DNA of 64,000 nt from Haematococcus lacustris (taxonomy: Eukaryota > Chlorophyta > Chlorophyceae > Chlamydomonadales > Haematococcaceae), in assembly GCA_030144725.1 (NCBI GenBank), contig JASKMD010000025.1, forward strand, positions 6,187,208 to 6,251,207, in the 5' to 3' direction. Made by a program: the position numbers and the translations under genes. The notes under the pieces were generated by a model that had not been told where the DNA came from, ran no database searches, and worked only from the letters and a program-made list of their open reading frames with translations. How positions within the stretch are numbered: the stretch's first letter is position 1; each line of letters opens with the position of its first letter. This document shows, piece by piece, positions 41,131 through 51,005 of this stretch.

Positions 41131-41626
41131 TTAAAATACGGGTGGTAGTATGTCAACGGCAAATGAACATGTTTGCTCAACATATTGAGGCATAGCGTCG
41201 TTTATAATCAATAATAACAGATGAAAGTCGGGCAGGTGACTGTTGTGTGCTTCCCTCAGGTGCTCGTGCCTGGCATGCGTTTCACAAGTGTTCACACGAA
41301 CATCAAACTGACCTAGACAAGGTGAGGTATAATACAACCTTACTCACCTCTTGCTCACTGTTTTCAAGAGCTGATTCCTTTGCTGCACTCCTGCTTGGAA
41401 GAGCCTTGGGCTGCTGTGGGTTTGATGCTGATCCTCACAACAGCCAAGCACCTGTGGAGGTCAGCAGATTTGGTTGCATGTGTTGACATTGTATGCAAAA
41501 CGCACTAAGAAACAGCACCCCGTGCTTACCTGAGATGTATTCGCGAGTTGCCCAGTCCAACGGCAGCAAAGGCTGCTCGGCACGGAAATGCCTCCGGCCA
41601 CCAATCCACCTCTCCTGTTGCGACAC
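41131..41626 (-). CDS. Unrecognised spliced gene fragment, probably transposon-borne
   Basis: Candidate minus-strand exons: one ending about 41530 with ERWIGGRRHFRAEQPLLPLDW then EYIS before GTAAGC; a short one around 41345-41440 (NPQQPKALPSRSAAKESALEN); and a last one from ~41320 to 41131 (SQFDVRVNTCETHARHEHLR, ending AVDILPPVF). Phases work if the second donor is A|GTGAGC. An upstream exon around 41711-41840 (SLFGTVFDPLHVILPPFSST) may belong but its phase is unclear. I do not recognise the family. The upstream end coincides with a sequence repeated at 50448 and 53361, which suggests a transposon terminus. Confidence 0.35.
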
Positions 41627-41756
41627 GCATATAAACAGATGGTGAATGACATTGCGAAGCTAATCAAGTCGTCGAGACAATGCAGTACAATCGACAAAAG
41701 AGGGCCTAACCTGCTAGCGACACCGTTGTGAGATGTAGAGCTAAACGGTGGAAGAA

Positions 41757-41820
41757 TTACATGCAGCGGATCAAAGACGGTGCCAAAAAGTGAATTGCGG
41801 GGCCAATGGCGGGGGTGACC
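41757..41820 (-). repeat. 64-bp element terminus, inverted relative to 50448-50511
   Basis: The minus strand reads AGGTCACCCCCGCCATTGGC and continues through GGCACCGTCTTTGATCCGCT to TGCATGTAA. The same stretch occurs on the plus strand at 50448-50511, and its first ~23 bp again at 53361-53384. This fits repeated ends of one transposon family. Confidence 0.8.
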
Positions 41821-41828
41821 TGTTAAGT

Positions 41829-42031
41829 AGTAGATAGTTGGCAAACATGGAGTGTTAAGCCCGCCTAAAGACGCGAGGCCGAGGTCCGAGCGCGTAACAG
41901 CCCGAGACCTCAGCCAGAGGCCGCGGAGCGTAGCGACGCGGCCGATGGCTGAGGTCGAGGGCTGTTACGCGCGAGGACCGAGGCCGAGCGTCTTTAGGCG
42001 CGCTTAACACGCACATGTTTGCCAACTATCT
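41829..42031. repeat. Long terminal-type hairpin, copy 1
   Basis: An imperfect ~200-bp inverted repeat: TAGATAGTTGGCAAACATG at the left end and CATGTTTGCCAACTATCTA at the right, with GCCTAAAGACGCGAGGCCGAG / CTCGGCCTCGCG-type arms inside around GCCGCGGAGCGTAGCGACGC. Its relative is at 49926-50135. Confidence 0.85.
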
Positions 42032-42660
42032 AATGTAGTTGGGTGTTACGCGCGTTTTAACGTTCGTCGACGCTATTTTGGTCGTTTTCAACCCCGCTCA
42101 AATCTCACATTTCAAAAGTGAGGCGCAGATTTGGAAGCCTGGCCTCTCTTGCCGACTTGTGTTGGCGGTATGGAAGAGCCGTTGGAGAGGCGTAATAGTG
42201 GTTCAACACATCCCTTGGCGTTCTTCGGGATGGTAAGCCAACCGTACATCAGCGGCTGCTTTGTTGTTCGCGTTGCTAAACCTGCATTGCTCCTCATTTG
42301 CAGCCGCACCCATCTCCAGCCCAGCCGAAAAATCAGCCGCTGGTTCAGCCGGAGCTGCAGGTGAGCTAGTTGCTTTAGCTCTAGTTGTGTTTTAGTCTCT
42401 CTACAGTAGCGTAGCAGAGTGTGTGCTCGTAGTCGCTTCTTCCGCTGCTCCACAATTTGCAGCGGGCCAGGCATGCGGGCCAGGCATGCCTAGCTGCAGC
42501 TAGTGGACGAGCAGGTGATGTGCTGGAGCTGGTTTGTCGGAATACGAACGGTGTACATCTGTACTGTGCGTGTGCGCAGGACTGTTCACGCTGTTACGGT
42601 CTGACCCGGCTATCAGCAAGGCTCAGCAAACAAGCACGGTGAACAAGAAGACCAAGGACA
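42032..42660 (+). other. Possible small exons, function unknown
   Basis: Splice-like boundaries frame short open segments: PHPSPAQPKNQPLVQPELQ (about 42303-42358, TTTGCAG before, GTGAGC after) and ISKAQQTSTVNKKTKDTE (about 42580-42666). They could be 5' exons of the hAT gene downstream, but phases were not resolved. TAATGTAGTTGGGTGTTA at 42031 is found inverted near 43245-43268. Confidence 0.25.
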
Positions 42661-42716
42661 CGGAGGTTTGCCCTTTGCAGTGTTTATGTTGATGGCGCTC
42701 CAATGCCTCCAATGTT

Positions 42717-42945
42717 GTGTGTGTGCGCGTGCGTGTGCGTGCGTGCGTGCGTGTGTGTGCTTGGTGTGTGCGTGTGTCTGTGTGTGTGCGTGTGTGTGTG
42801 CATGTGTGTGTGTGCTTGGTGTGTGCGTGTGCGGCGTGTGTGTGCGCGTGCGCATGTGTGTGAGTGTGTGTGCGTGTGTGGCGGGGCTGCGTGTGTGTGC
42901 GTGTGCGCATGTGTGCGAGTGCGTGTGCGTGTGTGGCGGGTTGCT
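42717..42945. repeat. (TG)n/(CG)-interrupted microsatellite
   Basis: A long GTGTGTGCGTGTGTG tract. It gives open frames on both strands (HTHTHT and CVCVCV peptides) that are not genes. Confidence 0.97.
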
Positions 42946-44112
42946 GTCAGGGCTGTCAGGGTTGTCATGGCATGTTTCCAGCATGCTAGCCCAGCTGTTG
43001 CAGCCGCAAGCGTAATAGCTGTTTGCGCAGATTCTGCTGGTGCAGGGTGCTTTGTTAATGCCTAACATGCGTAAGGATTAGAGAGCTCTGGCTGGTGCGA
43101 CGTCTCTTAAACACGCATGTTTAAAATGTCAAACGGTTCTTAAACAGCGAAAAGCGTATCTTAAACAGCGAAAAGCGTACCTTAAACAGCCCTCACCCCC
43201 CTATTATGGCCTCCTAAATGAGCCGTAAATGAGTCTTTAAACGCTAGTAACACCCAACTACTATTACATTAACTTCGTTAACAACAGGAAAACATTAACA
43301 AAAACATTAACACAGCCGCCCGGCCGCGTTGAATGGCGAAGCAGCCCCTGATTGTGACGCTGACCCCGACTGGGCCAGTAAGAAGAGGCAGTCCTACCGG
43401 CAAGGTTCTTTTGTCGTTGCAGAGCTGTTCGCAAAGCTCCATAACTCTACGGCGCTACGGAAGGAACACTACAAGATCATTATCAGTACGAGCGACAAGC
43501 TAGTGAAGCTCGTGTGCTTGCTGTGCTTGGCACAACTTGGAGTGTCGAACATCACCCAGCAGCAAAAGGCCCACAGCGGCTTGCATGCCGGCGCACCACT
43601 GCCACCACCTTCCAGCTTATACCAGCCCACGGTACCCCCCAGTGTTCTCAATGATGTCAAGCAGGAGTTGGCGTTGTTCTTCTACACGTCTGGTACAGCC
43701 TTGGCGCGTGTGGACAATCCTCACATGAAGCGAGTTCTCCAATTGTTGGGTGCCAAAAGCCCAAGTGCAAGGCAACTGCGGACGACGTACCTCAACAACA
43801 CGAACCTAGCTCTACAGAGGAGGGTCGCCATCATGATGGAGACCCTCTTGATGGTATGTATGATTGTCATGTGTATGATTGTACATTAGCAATGTTGCTA
43901 TGCATATCCCTGCTGCTATGCATGTTTATCAATCTATGCCATGCATGTGCCATGCCTGATGTCAAGGGCTTGAGCGATGTGCAAGGACATCCTACGCAGC
44001 AAGGACGCCTTTTGCATGATGGTGGAGCAGGGTGATTGGCCCAGAGTCGCCGCAAGCTCCGCCAATGCTGCGTGCTTTGATGTGTGTAAGGATGGTGGGT
44101 TATGCCCTCCCC

Positions 44113-44197
44113 GACCTAACCTGACCTGACCTGACCTGACCTGACCTGACCTGACCTGACCTGACCTGACCTGACCTGACCTGACCTGACCTGACCA
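44113..44197. repeat. (CCTGA)n microsatellite
   Basis: About 16 copies of the pentamer CCTGA/CTGAC inside the second hAT intron. Confidence 0.97.
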
Positions 44198-44606
44198 TGT
44201 GTGCCCTGTGTGTCCTGTGTGTTGTGTGTAGTTGAGTGGTGGAAGAAGCTGGAGGCTGTTGTTCTCTTAATGCAACCGATAAGCAATGCCATCCGCCAGT
44301 TGGAGGCCGACCGTCCCTTGCTGAGCCAGGCAAGTGTTTGATGCTTTGGTGTGTCTATGCTTACCACCACTCCACTCTCCCCCACCCATCCACTCCACTC
44401 TCCCCCACCCACCCACTCCACTCCACTCTCCACCACCAAATGTGTAGGTGATGAAGATCTGGAGGGACTTAAGCACATGGGCAGAGCAATGGGCTGACAA
44501 GCACGGTGACCCAACGGGTGTGAACAACGTGGACCCAATGTTTGTGCTCGGCGTACCAAGACTCTTCAATGACCGCGCAAAGAAGCACTACCAGCCTGTG
44601 ATGGCA

Positions 44607-44985
44607 TGTTAGAGTATAGCTGGGACAACAGGATACATGGCTGACTATACGAGGATTTGCGATTAGTAGCTGACGGAACAGCTAAGCAACTGCAATACTA
44701 GTGGCTTGCGTACTCTTGAGAGAAGACGCTTGACCGGACGGGTGATTCCAGGAGACGACTTGCAGACGGAACTGCACGGAGGTGACTGGTGCTCTGTTCT
44801 GGGAGGCTCCAAGTACTTACAATAAGCAATGCAAGACATTAAATCAGCAAAGATCAACTAACAACTAACAGAAGATACTTTTAGTAGAATCCTGCATGCA
44901 ACACAAGATCTAACATGCAGGGCTGGAAAGACCTGCAGGCGCATTCAAAGATCATGCAAACTAGGTTCAAAGCAGCACTGTAACA
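44607..44985 (-). repeat. 3' LTR of the deleted gypsy element
   Basis: 379 bp, identical by eye to 48565-48943. The short ORF inside each LTR translates identically. Confidence 0.95.
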
Positions 44986-44996
44986 CTCTCCCCCAC
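44986..44996 (-). other. Polypurine tract of the deleted gypsy element
   Basis: GTGGGGGAGAG on the minus strand, directly upstream of the 3' LTR. Confidence 0.8.
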
Positions 44997-45029
44997 TCCG
45001 AAAAGCTACGTCCCGGAGCTGAAAACCTT

Positions 45030-46866
45030 CTACTGTTTTGCTGTTGTCTTCCAGTTCTTGGGCTGCTTGGTACGCCGTGCGTAGTCGTCGAGCAGCTTCT
45101 TGAGCACTCCCTTGGACAAGTCTTGTTGTAGCTGGGTCAGAGGCAGCCAGCAGTTCTCATGATCGGGGTGACCCAACCACTTGACCTGGAGCTGGAGCTG
45201 ACTGCGCTGGAATCGGTGGTTGCGGAACTCTTGCACATGGAAGTGTGCCTCACCGTCAATGACCTCAGGCTCAGGTGGCGGTGCAGGGTTGCGTGTGGGG
45301 AACATGGCGGATCCATCATTGTGTACTTTAACATGAGATACGTGAACTACTGGATGCATGCTCTTCCAGACAGGAGGAAACTCCAGCCGCAGTGCCACTG
45401 GTGTGACTACTTCAAGGACACGGAAGGGACCGTGTTGCCTGGGAGAGAACTTGCGTGTGGCGTGATCAGCAGCGGATTGTGCAATCTGTGAATGAGTGAA
45501 GAAGCTGTCGGCCAGGTAAACCTGGTCTCCAACCTTGAAACTGTGGTCCTGACGTTTAGCGTTTGCATACTTAGTAGCTCGTTCTTGTGCATTGTGGAGG
45601 TGATGTGTGGCTGCTGTGATATCAGCTGCCATGCGCGGGAGGAAGGCTTGAGCCGACTCTTTGTTTGCTGGTGCAATGCGAATCTGATGGTACCCCTGCC
45701 TGAGGTCTATCTTACTGAAAACCGTTGCTCCATGCAGCCTGTCCAGCATGTTCTCTACTCGTGGCAGTGGGTATTTGTTTTTGATGGTGATGCGGTTGAG
45801 TGGGCGGTAGTCGACACACATGCGAAACGTGCCGTCTTTCTTACGAACAAACAGCACGCCTGCTGCGTATGGGGAGGTGCTTGGACGAATGAACCCTTTC
45901 TCTTGCATCTCAGTTATCTGGGCTTTCAGCTCAGCCAGCTCACTGGTGCTCATGTTGTATGTGGATCTGGTGGGAGGCCTTTTGCCAGGCTCTACTTCGA
46001 TGCGGTGGTCCACAGCACGTTGGGGTGGCAAGCCTGCTGGTAGGTCTGCTGGGAACACATCTGCAAACTTCTGTGTGATGGCTGTGCAATCCATGATTTG
46101 ATGACGATCTGTGGCAGAGTCAATGCCAGTTGGAGTGATGGATACCAAGAACATGGGTTGACGAGTCTGCATGGCGACACGTAGCCCTGCCGTGCTGATG
46201 GTGTACTTGTCTATGTCAGGATGTTTTGGGGATGGTGGTGCTCTCAGGGTGTGCTTACGCCCTGCGTGCTGGAATGACATGGTGTTCTGCTTCCAGTCGA
46301 TGTGTGGGTTGATGTCAGCAAGCCATGGTTTGCCTAGGATGATGTCAAAGCCATGCAATTTGGTGCAATGCAATGTTTGTACCCCTTTGTAGGAGGACAT
46401 CCTGAACCGTGCATTGGGTATCATGGCTGTGCTCTGCTGTTGATGACCATCAGCCAGTCTGATCATGTCTGGGTCGTGCTTCTGAGCTGCCTGCACTTCA
46501 AACTTGTCGCAGAACTCTTCATCAATGAAAGAGGCTGACGCTCCTCCATCGATCAGAATGCGCACTGGATGCTTGTGGAATGTGCCAGTGAAGATGAGCA
46601 AGTCTGCTGGCTGGCCCTGTGTGTTGCTGAGTTTGGTTATGCGATAGCGTGGTGCTATGGGTGCTGTAGGTGCTGTAGGTGCTGGAAGCACATCTATGGT
46701 TGTGTCGCTGATTGGGATTGATATCTTCGCCTCTTGAATGGGCTCAGCGCTAGTTTCTACTGCTGTGGGTGCGGATGATGCGCTGTGTAGTGCAAGGTCA
46801 GCTGGAGCTGCCTGTGGTGGATGTGGAACCGTGCTTACTTCCCGCCGGACGGTCTCGGCCACTGGT
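45030..46866 (-). CDS. pol: Truncated Pol: protease + partial RT fused to integrase tail and chromodomain
   Basis: About 610 residues, open. Protease motif [13 protein letters not shown] start [20 protein letters not shown] to [15 protein letters not shown]. Directly after [10 protein letters not shown] the sequence becomes the region after the integrase core ([37 protein letters not shown]) and a chromodomain-like end ([28 protein letters not shown]). Missing: the YxDD motif, thumb, RNase H, and the HHCC and DDE parts of integrase. The deletion is in frame, which keeps a stable ORF but no polymerase or integrase activity. It lies in the -1 frame relative to gag, downstream of a slippery heptamer. 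Confidence 0.9.
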
Positions 46867-47815
46867 CGTTTTTTCGATGTGGTTGTTTTTTGGGGTGCTT
46901 ACAGTCACGCAGCACATGTCCCTTTTCGCGACAGTAGGTGCACTGATTGTTGGCGTGATACTGGGCTTTCTCTTCCTCCGTGAGTGGTGTGTATCGTGAT
47001 GCTGGTGGTCCAGCGGAGGTCTGCCCAGTAGAGCTGCTTTGTGCACGTGGCCGTGGTTTGTTGTGCGAAATGAAGCCCAGTTGCATGGGGACCGTGGTGG
47101 AAATGCCTGCATCTCGATATGCAGAGTCGTGAGCCACAGCAATCTCCACAGCCTGCGAGAAGCTAGTGGGATTCTGGATGTCGACTAGTGCTCGTAGTGG
47201 TGGGTGTAGACCTTGACGGAACCTGTCCAGCTTTTCTCCCTCATGCATGTCTGGAATCTGGACGTACAGTGAGCGGAGTTGTGTAGCATATGACACAGCT
47301 GACTGGTTGGGCTTCTGCCTTGCTAGGTGCAGCTGGTCTCTGGCTTTGGACTCGTCTGATTTGGTTTTGAAGGCTGCCTTCAATGCTGATGCAAATGCAT
47401 GCCATGAGAAGAAAGATGTGGTGTCAGCCCGAATGGATCGATACCAAGCGCTTGCCAGTCCAGTCAGTCTTACACTGGTTGAGACTATCTTCTGCTCCTC
47501 AGATGCACCCGGATACAATGAGAACACATCAGCCACTTGAAAAAGGAAAGTGTTCACATCACCACGGCCATCATACATAGGCACTTCACTAAGCTTGATC
47601 AAGCCCATGAAGGTAGGTGCCTGCTGTGGGACTGGATGTGGTGGTGCTGATGGTTGTGGAGGGGCTGTGGGAGTCTGTGCTTGTGTGGTGTGTTGTTGTG
47701 ATGCTAGCAATTGGGTTAGGGCTGCTGTCATGCCACCAAGCTGTGATTCTAATGCTTGTGACATTGTGTTGAGGGCCATCATGACGCTCTGTGCCTCAGT
47801 CATGGGGGTCTCCAT
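46835..47815 (-). CDS. gag: Gag of the deleted gypsy element
   Basis: 326 residues from ATG 47815. The capsid-like region contains [24 protein letters not shown] and [14 protein letters not shown], as in Retrotrans_gag proteins; a CCHC knuckle [14 protein letters not shown] follows near the end, then a basic tail. It is intact, which fits an element whose RNA can still be packaged. It overlaps the start of the pol frame. Confidence 0.9.
   Translation of the reverse strand: METPMTEAQSVMMALNTMSQALESQLGGMTAALTQLLASQQHTTQAQTPTAPPQPSAPPHPVPQQAPTFMGLIKLSEVPMYDGRGDVNTFLFQVADVFSLYPGASEEQKIVSTSVRLTGLASAWYRSIRADTTSFFSWHAFASALKAAFKTKSDESKARDQLHLARQKPNQSAVSYATQLRSLYVQIPDMHEGEKLDRFRQGLHPPLRALVDIQNPTSFSQAVEIAVAHDSAYRDAGISTTVPMQLGFISHNKPRPRAQSSSTGQTSAGPPASRYTPLTEEEKAQYHANNQCTYCREKGHVLRDCKHPKKQPHRKNDQWPRPSGGK
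46868..46874 (-). promoter_or_regulatory. Candidate -1 ribosomal frameshift site (A AAA AAC)
   Basis: In the gag frame the codons are CGA AAA AAC GAC, so the heptamer A_AAA_AAC has the exact X_XXY_YYZ phase of -1 slippery sites. Shifting back one base enters the pol frame ([11 protein letters not shown]) upstream of the gag stop at 46835. Confidence 0.7.
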
Positions 47816-48564
47816 CTATCCACGCCTAGCTGCCTTGGCTGCCTGGCGTCTCTGAGCTGCCTGGCTGTTTGTGTTCACAGCCTGAGCTGGTGGTGGGACT
47901 GTGACTGGGTGTGGGTATGGTATGGGTTGTGGGTATGCAAATGGAATAGTGGCCCTACCAACGGCTATGTTGTTGATGAGCTGCTGCAAACCAGCCACCT
48001 GACTACGTAGCTCGCGGCTGGTTGCGTGATGGTAGTCCGCTGCAGCCCGGAACTTCGCGCACAGCTGGCACGGGTTGGAACTGGATGTCTGGACTGGGCG
48101 GTGGTGGGGTTGCGGCTGGGCAGGAGGCGGTACGGTCACTGGTACGGTCGTCCCCACAGTCGATGTTGCACTAAAGTCAGGTACTGGGATGGGCGTGTGC
48201 TTCCTAGTAGTCGCGCGCGCTGCAAAAAGCAGGTGGGCACCGTTTGCACGGGTAAAACGCTGCTTTCGCAGGTGAGCACTGCTTGCGCAGGTGAAACACT
48301 GTTCGTACAGGTAAAGGCACTGCTTTCGCAGGTTCAAACACTGCACGCAGTCACTTGTACTGCTATCTAGCGCAGGTGGGCGTGGCGATGAAAGCCACTG
48401 GGTGCACTAACCTGCAGTCGGAGCTGGTGGGTTCGCAGCTGAAACTGCAGGTGCTTCGGGGGTCGGAGCTCCGTCCTTGATCCCGAGTAGCGCCAAGACG
48501 TCGAAATCGTCTGGGTGCTCGTCGTGCACTGCAAAGGCCGATGATCGAAAACGTGGAAACCAAA
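47816..48564 (-). other. 5' untranslated region of the deleted gypsy element
   Basis: The leader between the 5' LTR and gag ATG. It contains a minus-strand open segment (APPAQAVNTNSQAAQRRQAA) and a cluster of ACCTGCG-type repeats at 48230-48345. A candidate primer-binding site is at about 48545-48562. Confidence 0.5.
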
Positions 48565-48943
48565 TGTTAGAGTATAGCTGGGACAACAGGATACATGGCT
48601 GACTATACGAGGATTTGCGATTAGTAGCTGACGGAACAGCTAAGCAACTGCAATACTAGTGGCTTGCGTACTCTTGAGAGAAGACGCTTGACCGGACGGG
48701 TGATTCCAGGAGACGACTTGCAGACGGAACTGCACGGAGGTGACTGGTGCTCTGTTCTGGGAGGCTCCAAGTACTTACAATAAGCAATGCAAGACATTAA
48801 ATCAGCAAAGATCAACTAACAACTAACAGAAGATACTTTTAGTAGAATCCTGCATGCAACACAAGATCTAACATGCAGGGCTGGAAAGACCTGCAGGCGC
48901 ATTCAAAGATCATGCAAACTAGGTTCAAAGCAGCACTGTAACA
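48565..48943 (-). repeat. 5' LTR of the deleted gypsy element
   Basis: 379 bp, identical by eye to 44607-44985, bordered by the target duplication TGGCA at 48944-48948. Confidence 0.95.
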
Positions 48944-49603
48944 TGGCAGCTGCAAGGTGTGTGGTGGTGTATACGACATGTGTCTTCAACCACATTGTGG
49001 ACACCTTGTAATGCACACATGTGAATAACAATCCTATCAATGCTATCCTTGCCATGCAGGGTGTTAGAATCTGTCAACTTCCTACCTACCCGCCCTAGAG
49101 CCCAGCCCCTCCCTCCCATGAAGGACCTGACACCAGAGGAGCAAGAGGACGTGGTGCACGTTGTTGCCCGTCTTGCTGAGGTCACAGAGGATGAAGCGCG
49201 CCGTGAGTTGAGGCGCTTTGAGTCAGGAACATGGCACCCGGAGATGACCAGAATCGCCAATGACATCATGAGTATGGCTGAGGCGGGTGAGCGAGATGGG
49301 CGAGCTGTCACTATCATAGCTCCTGCATCCCGACGGCTGACTTGGTGGCAACTGCTAGCCCAGCCCCACTTCCCAGCCCTCGCCAAAGCAGCTCTCCGGC
49401 TCCTGTCAGTTCATGTCTCAACATGCGCGGCTGAACGCAACTGGTCTGCATGGGGTCGGCTCTATGCTGACGCCTTGCGAAGCAGCATGGACATGGCTAC
49501 AGCGGAGAAGCTCGTGTTCATCCAAACCAATGACGAGCTGGCAACGAATAGCGACAGCTTTGACAAGTATAACGGCCAGAATGTGGCAATCCAGCTCTTT
49601 TGA

Positions 49604-49925
49604 ATGGCTGAAGGGTGACAATGCTTTGCAGTGGCATACTAATGTGCTTTGCAGTGGCATACTGATCATCAGCGTGGAGCAGTGTAAATGTGGAGCAGTG
49701 TAAATGGTCCCCTCTCTACAAGCTTGACAGGGGTTTCTATCGCAAGTGCAAATGCTTGGGTTTTATCTATCCTCCATGTCTCGTCATTTCGCCACCGACC
49801 GCTCACGCTCGGCGCATTGAGAGTGTTGAAACGTCACTAACTACCTGTGTGTGTATATATCTGAAGACCTCCATCAAACCCCCATTGCACACCGGGTCGC
49901 CAGGGTGGAGGCTTGAGGTGTTAAC
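49604..49925. other. 3' flank of the hAT gene; short direct duplications
   Basis: ATGCTTTGCAGTGGCATACT occurs twice in near-identical form (about 49620-49662), and GTGGAGCAGTGTAAATG occurs twice (about 49673-49705). Nothing else is seen. Confidence 0.5.
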
Positions 49926-50135
49926 GTAGTAGATAGTGGAAGCGCCGGTAGTTTTAGGCGCCCTAAAAACGCGAGGCCGAGGCGCTGGGGCGTAACAGCT
50001 CGAGACCGAAGCCAGCAGCCGCGGAGCGTAGCGACGCGGCTGCTGGCTGAGGTCGAGAGCTGTTACGCCCCAGAGCCGAGGCCGAGTGTTTTTGGGGGCC
50101 TAAAACGCCCCGGGCGCTTCCACTATCTAATTTAG
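49926..50135. repeat. Long terminal-type hairpin, copy 2
   Basis: Ends TAGATAGTGGAAGCGC and GCGCTTCCACTATCTA, inner arms ACGCGAGGCCGAGGCG / GAGCCGAGGCCGAGTGT, centre GCCGCGGAGCGTAGCGACGC as in copy 1 (41829-42031). Confidence 0.85.
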
Positions 50136-50390
50136 TTCCGTTTTAGGTGCGTTGTGGCTACATTCTGTGCGGCGAAGCCGCACTTCTGGAGCAACACTTT
50201 GTTTTGGAGCGAAGGGCGGGGCGTGGTAGCACCATACGCGACTTGCGACGGTAGCCAGTTTGAACCAGCTATGCACTTTTCTAAAATGGTCCGCGTCCCG
50301 CGTTTTTAAGAGCATAATAAGGAACTAAGTCTCCTAAACAGCAGGCTATTAACTATTATAACGCATGAAAACGGAACTAAAATGTGTTAA
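50136..50390. repeat. Short inverted-repeat element (MITE-like)
   Basis: TTTAGTTCCGTTTTAGG at 50136 is inverted at about 50366-50384 (GAAAACGGAACTAAAATG), about 250 bp apart. It directly follows hairpin copy 2, as a similar inverted pair follows hairpin copy 1. Confidence 0.6.
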
Positions 50391-50447
50391 AGTAGCGTTA
50401 ACAATGTGTTAATGTCGAAAGCCTAGGGTGTTTTTTTTTTAACATTA

Positions 50448-50511
50448 GGTCACCCCCGCCATTGGCCCCGCAATTCACTTTTTGGCACCGTCTTTGATCC
50501 GCTGCATGTAA
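50448..50511 (+). repeat. 64-bp element terminus, copy 2
   Basis: Plus-strand copy of the 41757-41820 sequence, essentially perfect by eye. Downstream sequence (TAACTAATTAATTGCATGTA) is AT-rich and not shared. Confidence 0.8.
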
Positions 50512-51005
50512 CTAATTAATTGCATGTAGTTAATTAACGGTCGCGCCCTAGTCGTGACTTGTTCAGGCGACAGTAATACGCACCACACGGTGTTAAATAC
50601 TTGTAGTTGAGCCGCAAAGGTGTGCATAACGGCGTGCACGTGCCAGTGTATTATATTTTGGCGCGTGGACTTCAGCGCGTGTTCAAGAACTGCGCACACT
50701 CGCGCATAATTAGAGCGTGTCAGTCAAGTGGCGGCAGTAGCTGGCTGAAACAAAATACTGAAGCCAAAGCTGAAGGGTGTGAGTGTGAACAAGAGCTGTA
50801 GGAGCCAGCGACACACACAAGATAGTAGGAGCTGGAGTGGGCACGCTGACATCAGCCTTTACAAGAGTAGCAAGAGGGCGGCAGGGTGCAGAAGCTGGCG
50901 CCTCTTTTTGTACTGTTTGTATCAACTTCAGTGTGACTAACCTGAGTGAGAGGATCTTGCTGCGCGCCTCGCCACCTGTGCAGAGTCGGTGCACAACTCT
51001 CCACA
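50512..51005. other. Upstream region of the Lhca gene
   Basis: Presumably promoter and 5' UTR of the light-harvesting gene. A TATATTTT-like box is at about 50650, but it is 350 bp from the start codon and not compelling. No other gene is seen. Confidence 0.35.

Larger units (their letters stand above)
44602..48948 (-). mobile_element. Internally deleted Ty3/gypsy element inserted in the hAT gene
   Basis: Body 44607-48943 (4337 bp), minus orientation, with two 379-bp LTRs (TGTTAGAGTATAGC..GCACTGTAACA) that look identical. Target duplication TGGCA at 44602-44606 and 48944-48948; removing the element restores the hAT exon. Polypurine tract GTGGGGGAGAG lies at 44986-44996. A candidate primer-binding site begins TGGTTTCCACG, 2 nt inside the 5' LTR. 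Gag is intact but pol lacks the second half of RT, RNase H and most of integrase. Identical LTRs mean it moved recently, so enzymes were probably supplied in trans. Confidence 0.93.
43316..49603 (+). pseudogene. hAT-family transposase gene, decayed and split by an LTR retrotransposon
   Basis: Exons with matching phases: 43316-43853, 43986-44085, 44232-44329 (GC donor), 44448-44606 continued at 48949-48956 after the insertion, and 49060-49603. The first has a possible C-x2-C..H-x3-H finger (CLLC, HSGLH) and FFYTSGTALARVDNPHMKRV, typical of DUF659-type hAT proteins. Middle exons read EWWKKLEAVVLLMQPISNAI and LEADRPLLSQ. The last exon is the hAT dimerisation domain: WWQLLAQPHFPALAKAAL, then CAAERNWSAWG and AEKLVFI. 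The catalytic centre between exons 1 and 2 is missing, so the protein would be inactive even without the insertion. hAT transposases cut and paste their element and leave 8-bp target duplications. Confidence 0.75.

Noticed and set aside
42623..43065. HTHTHT / CVCVCV ORFs
   Set aside because: Translation of a TG-rich microsatellite.
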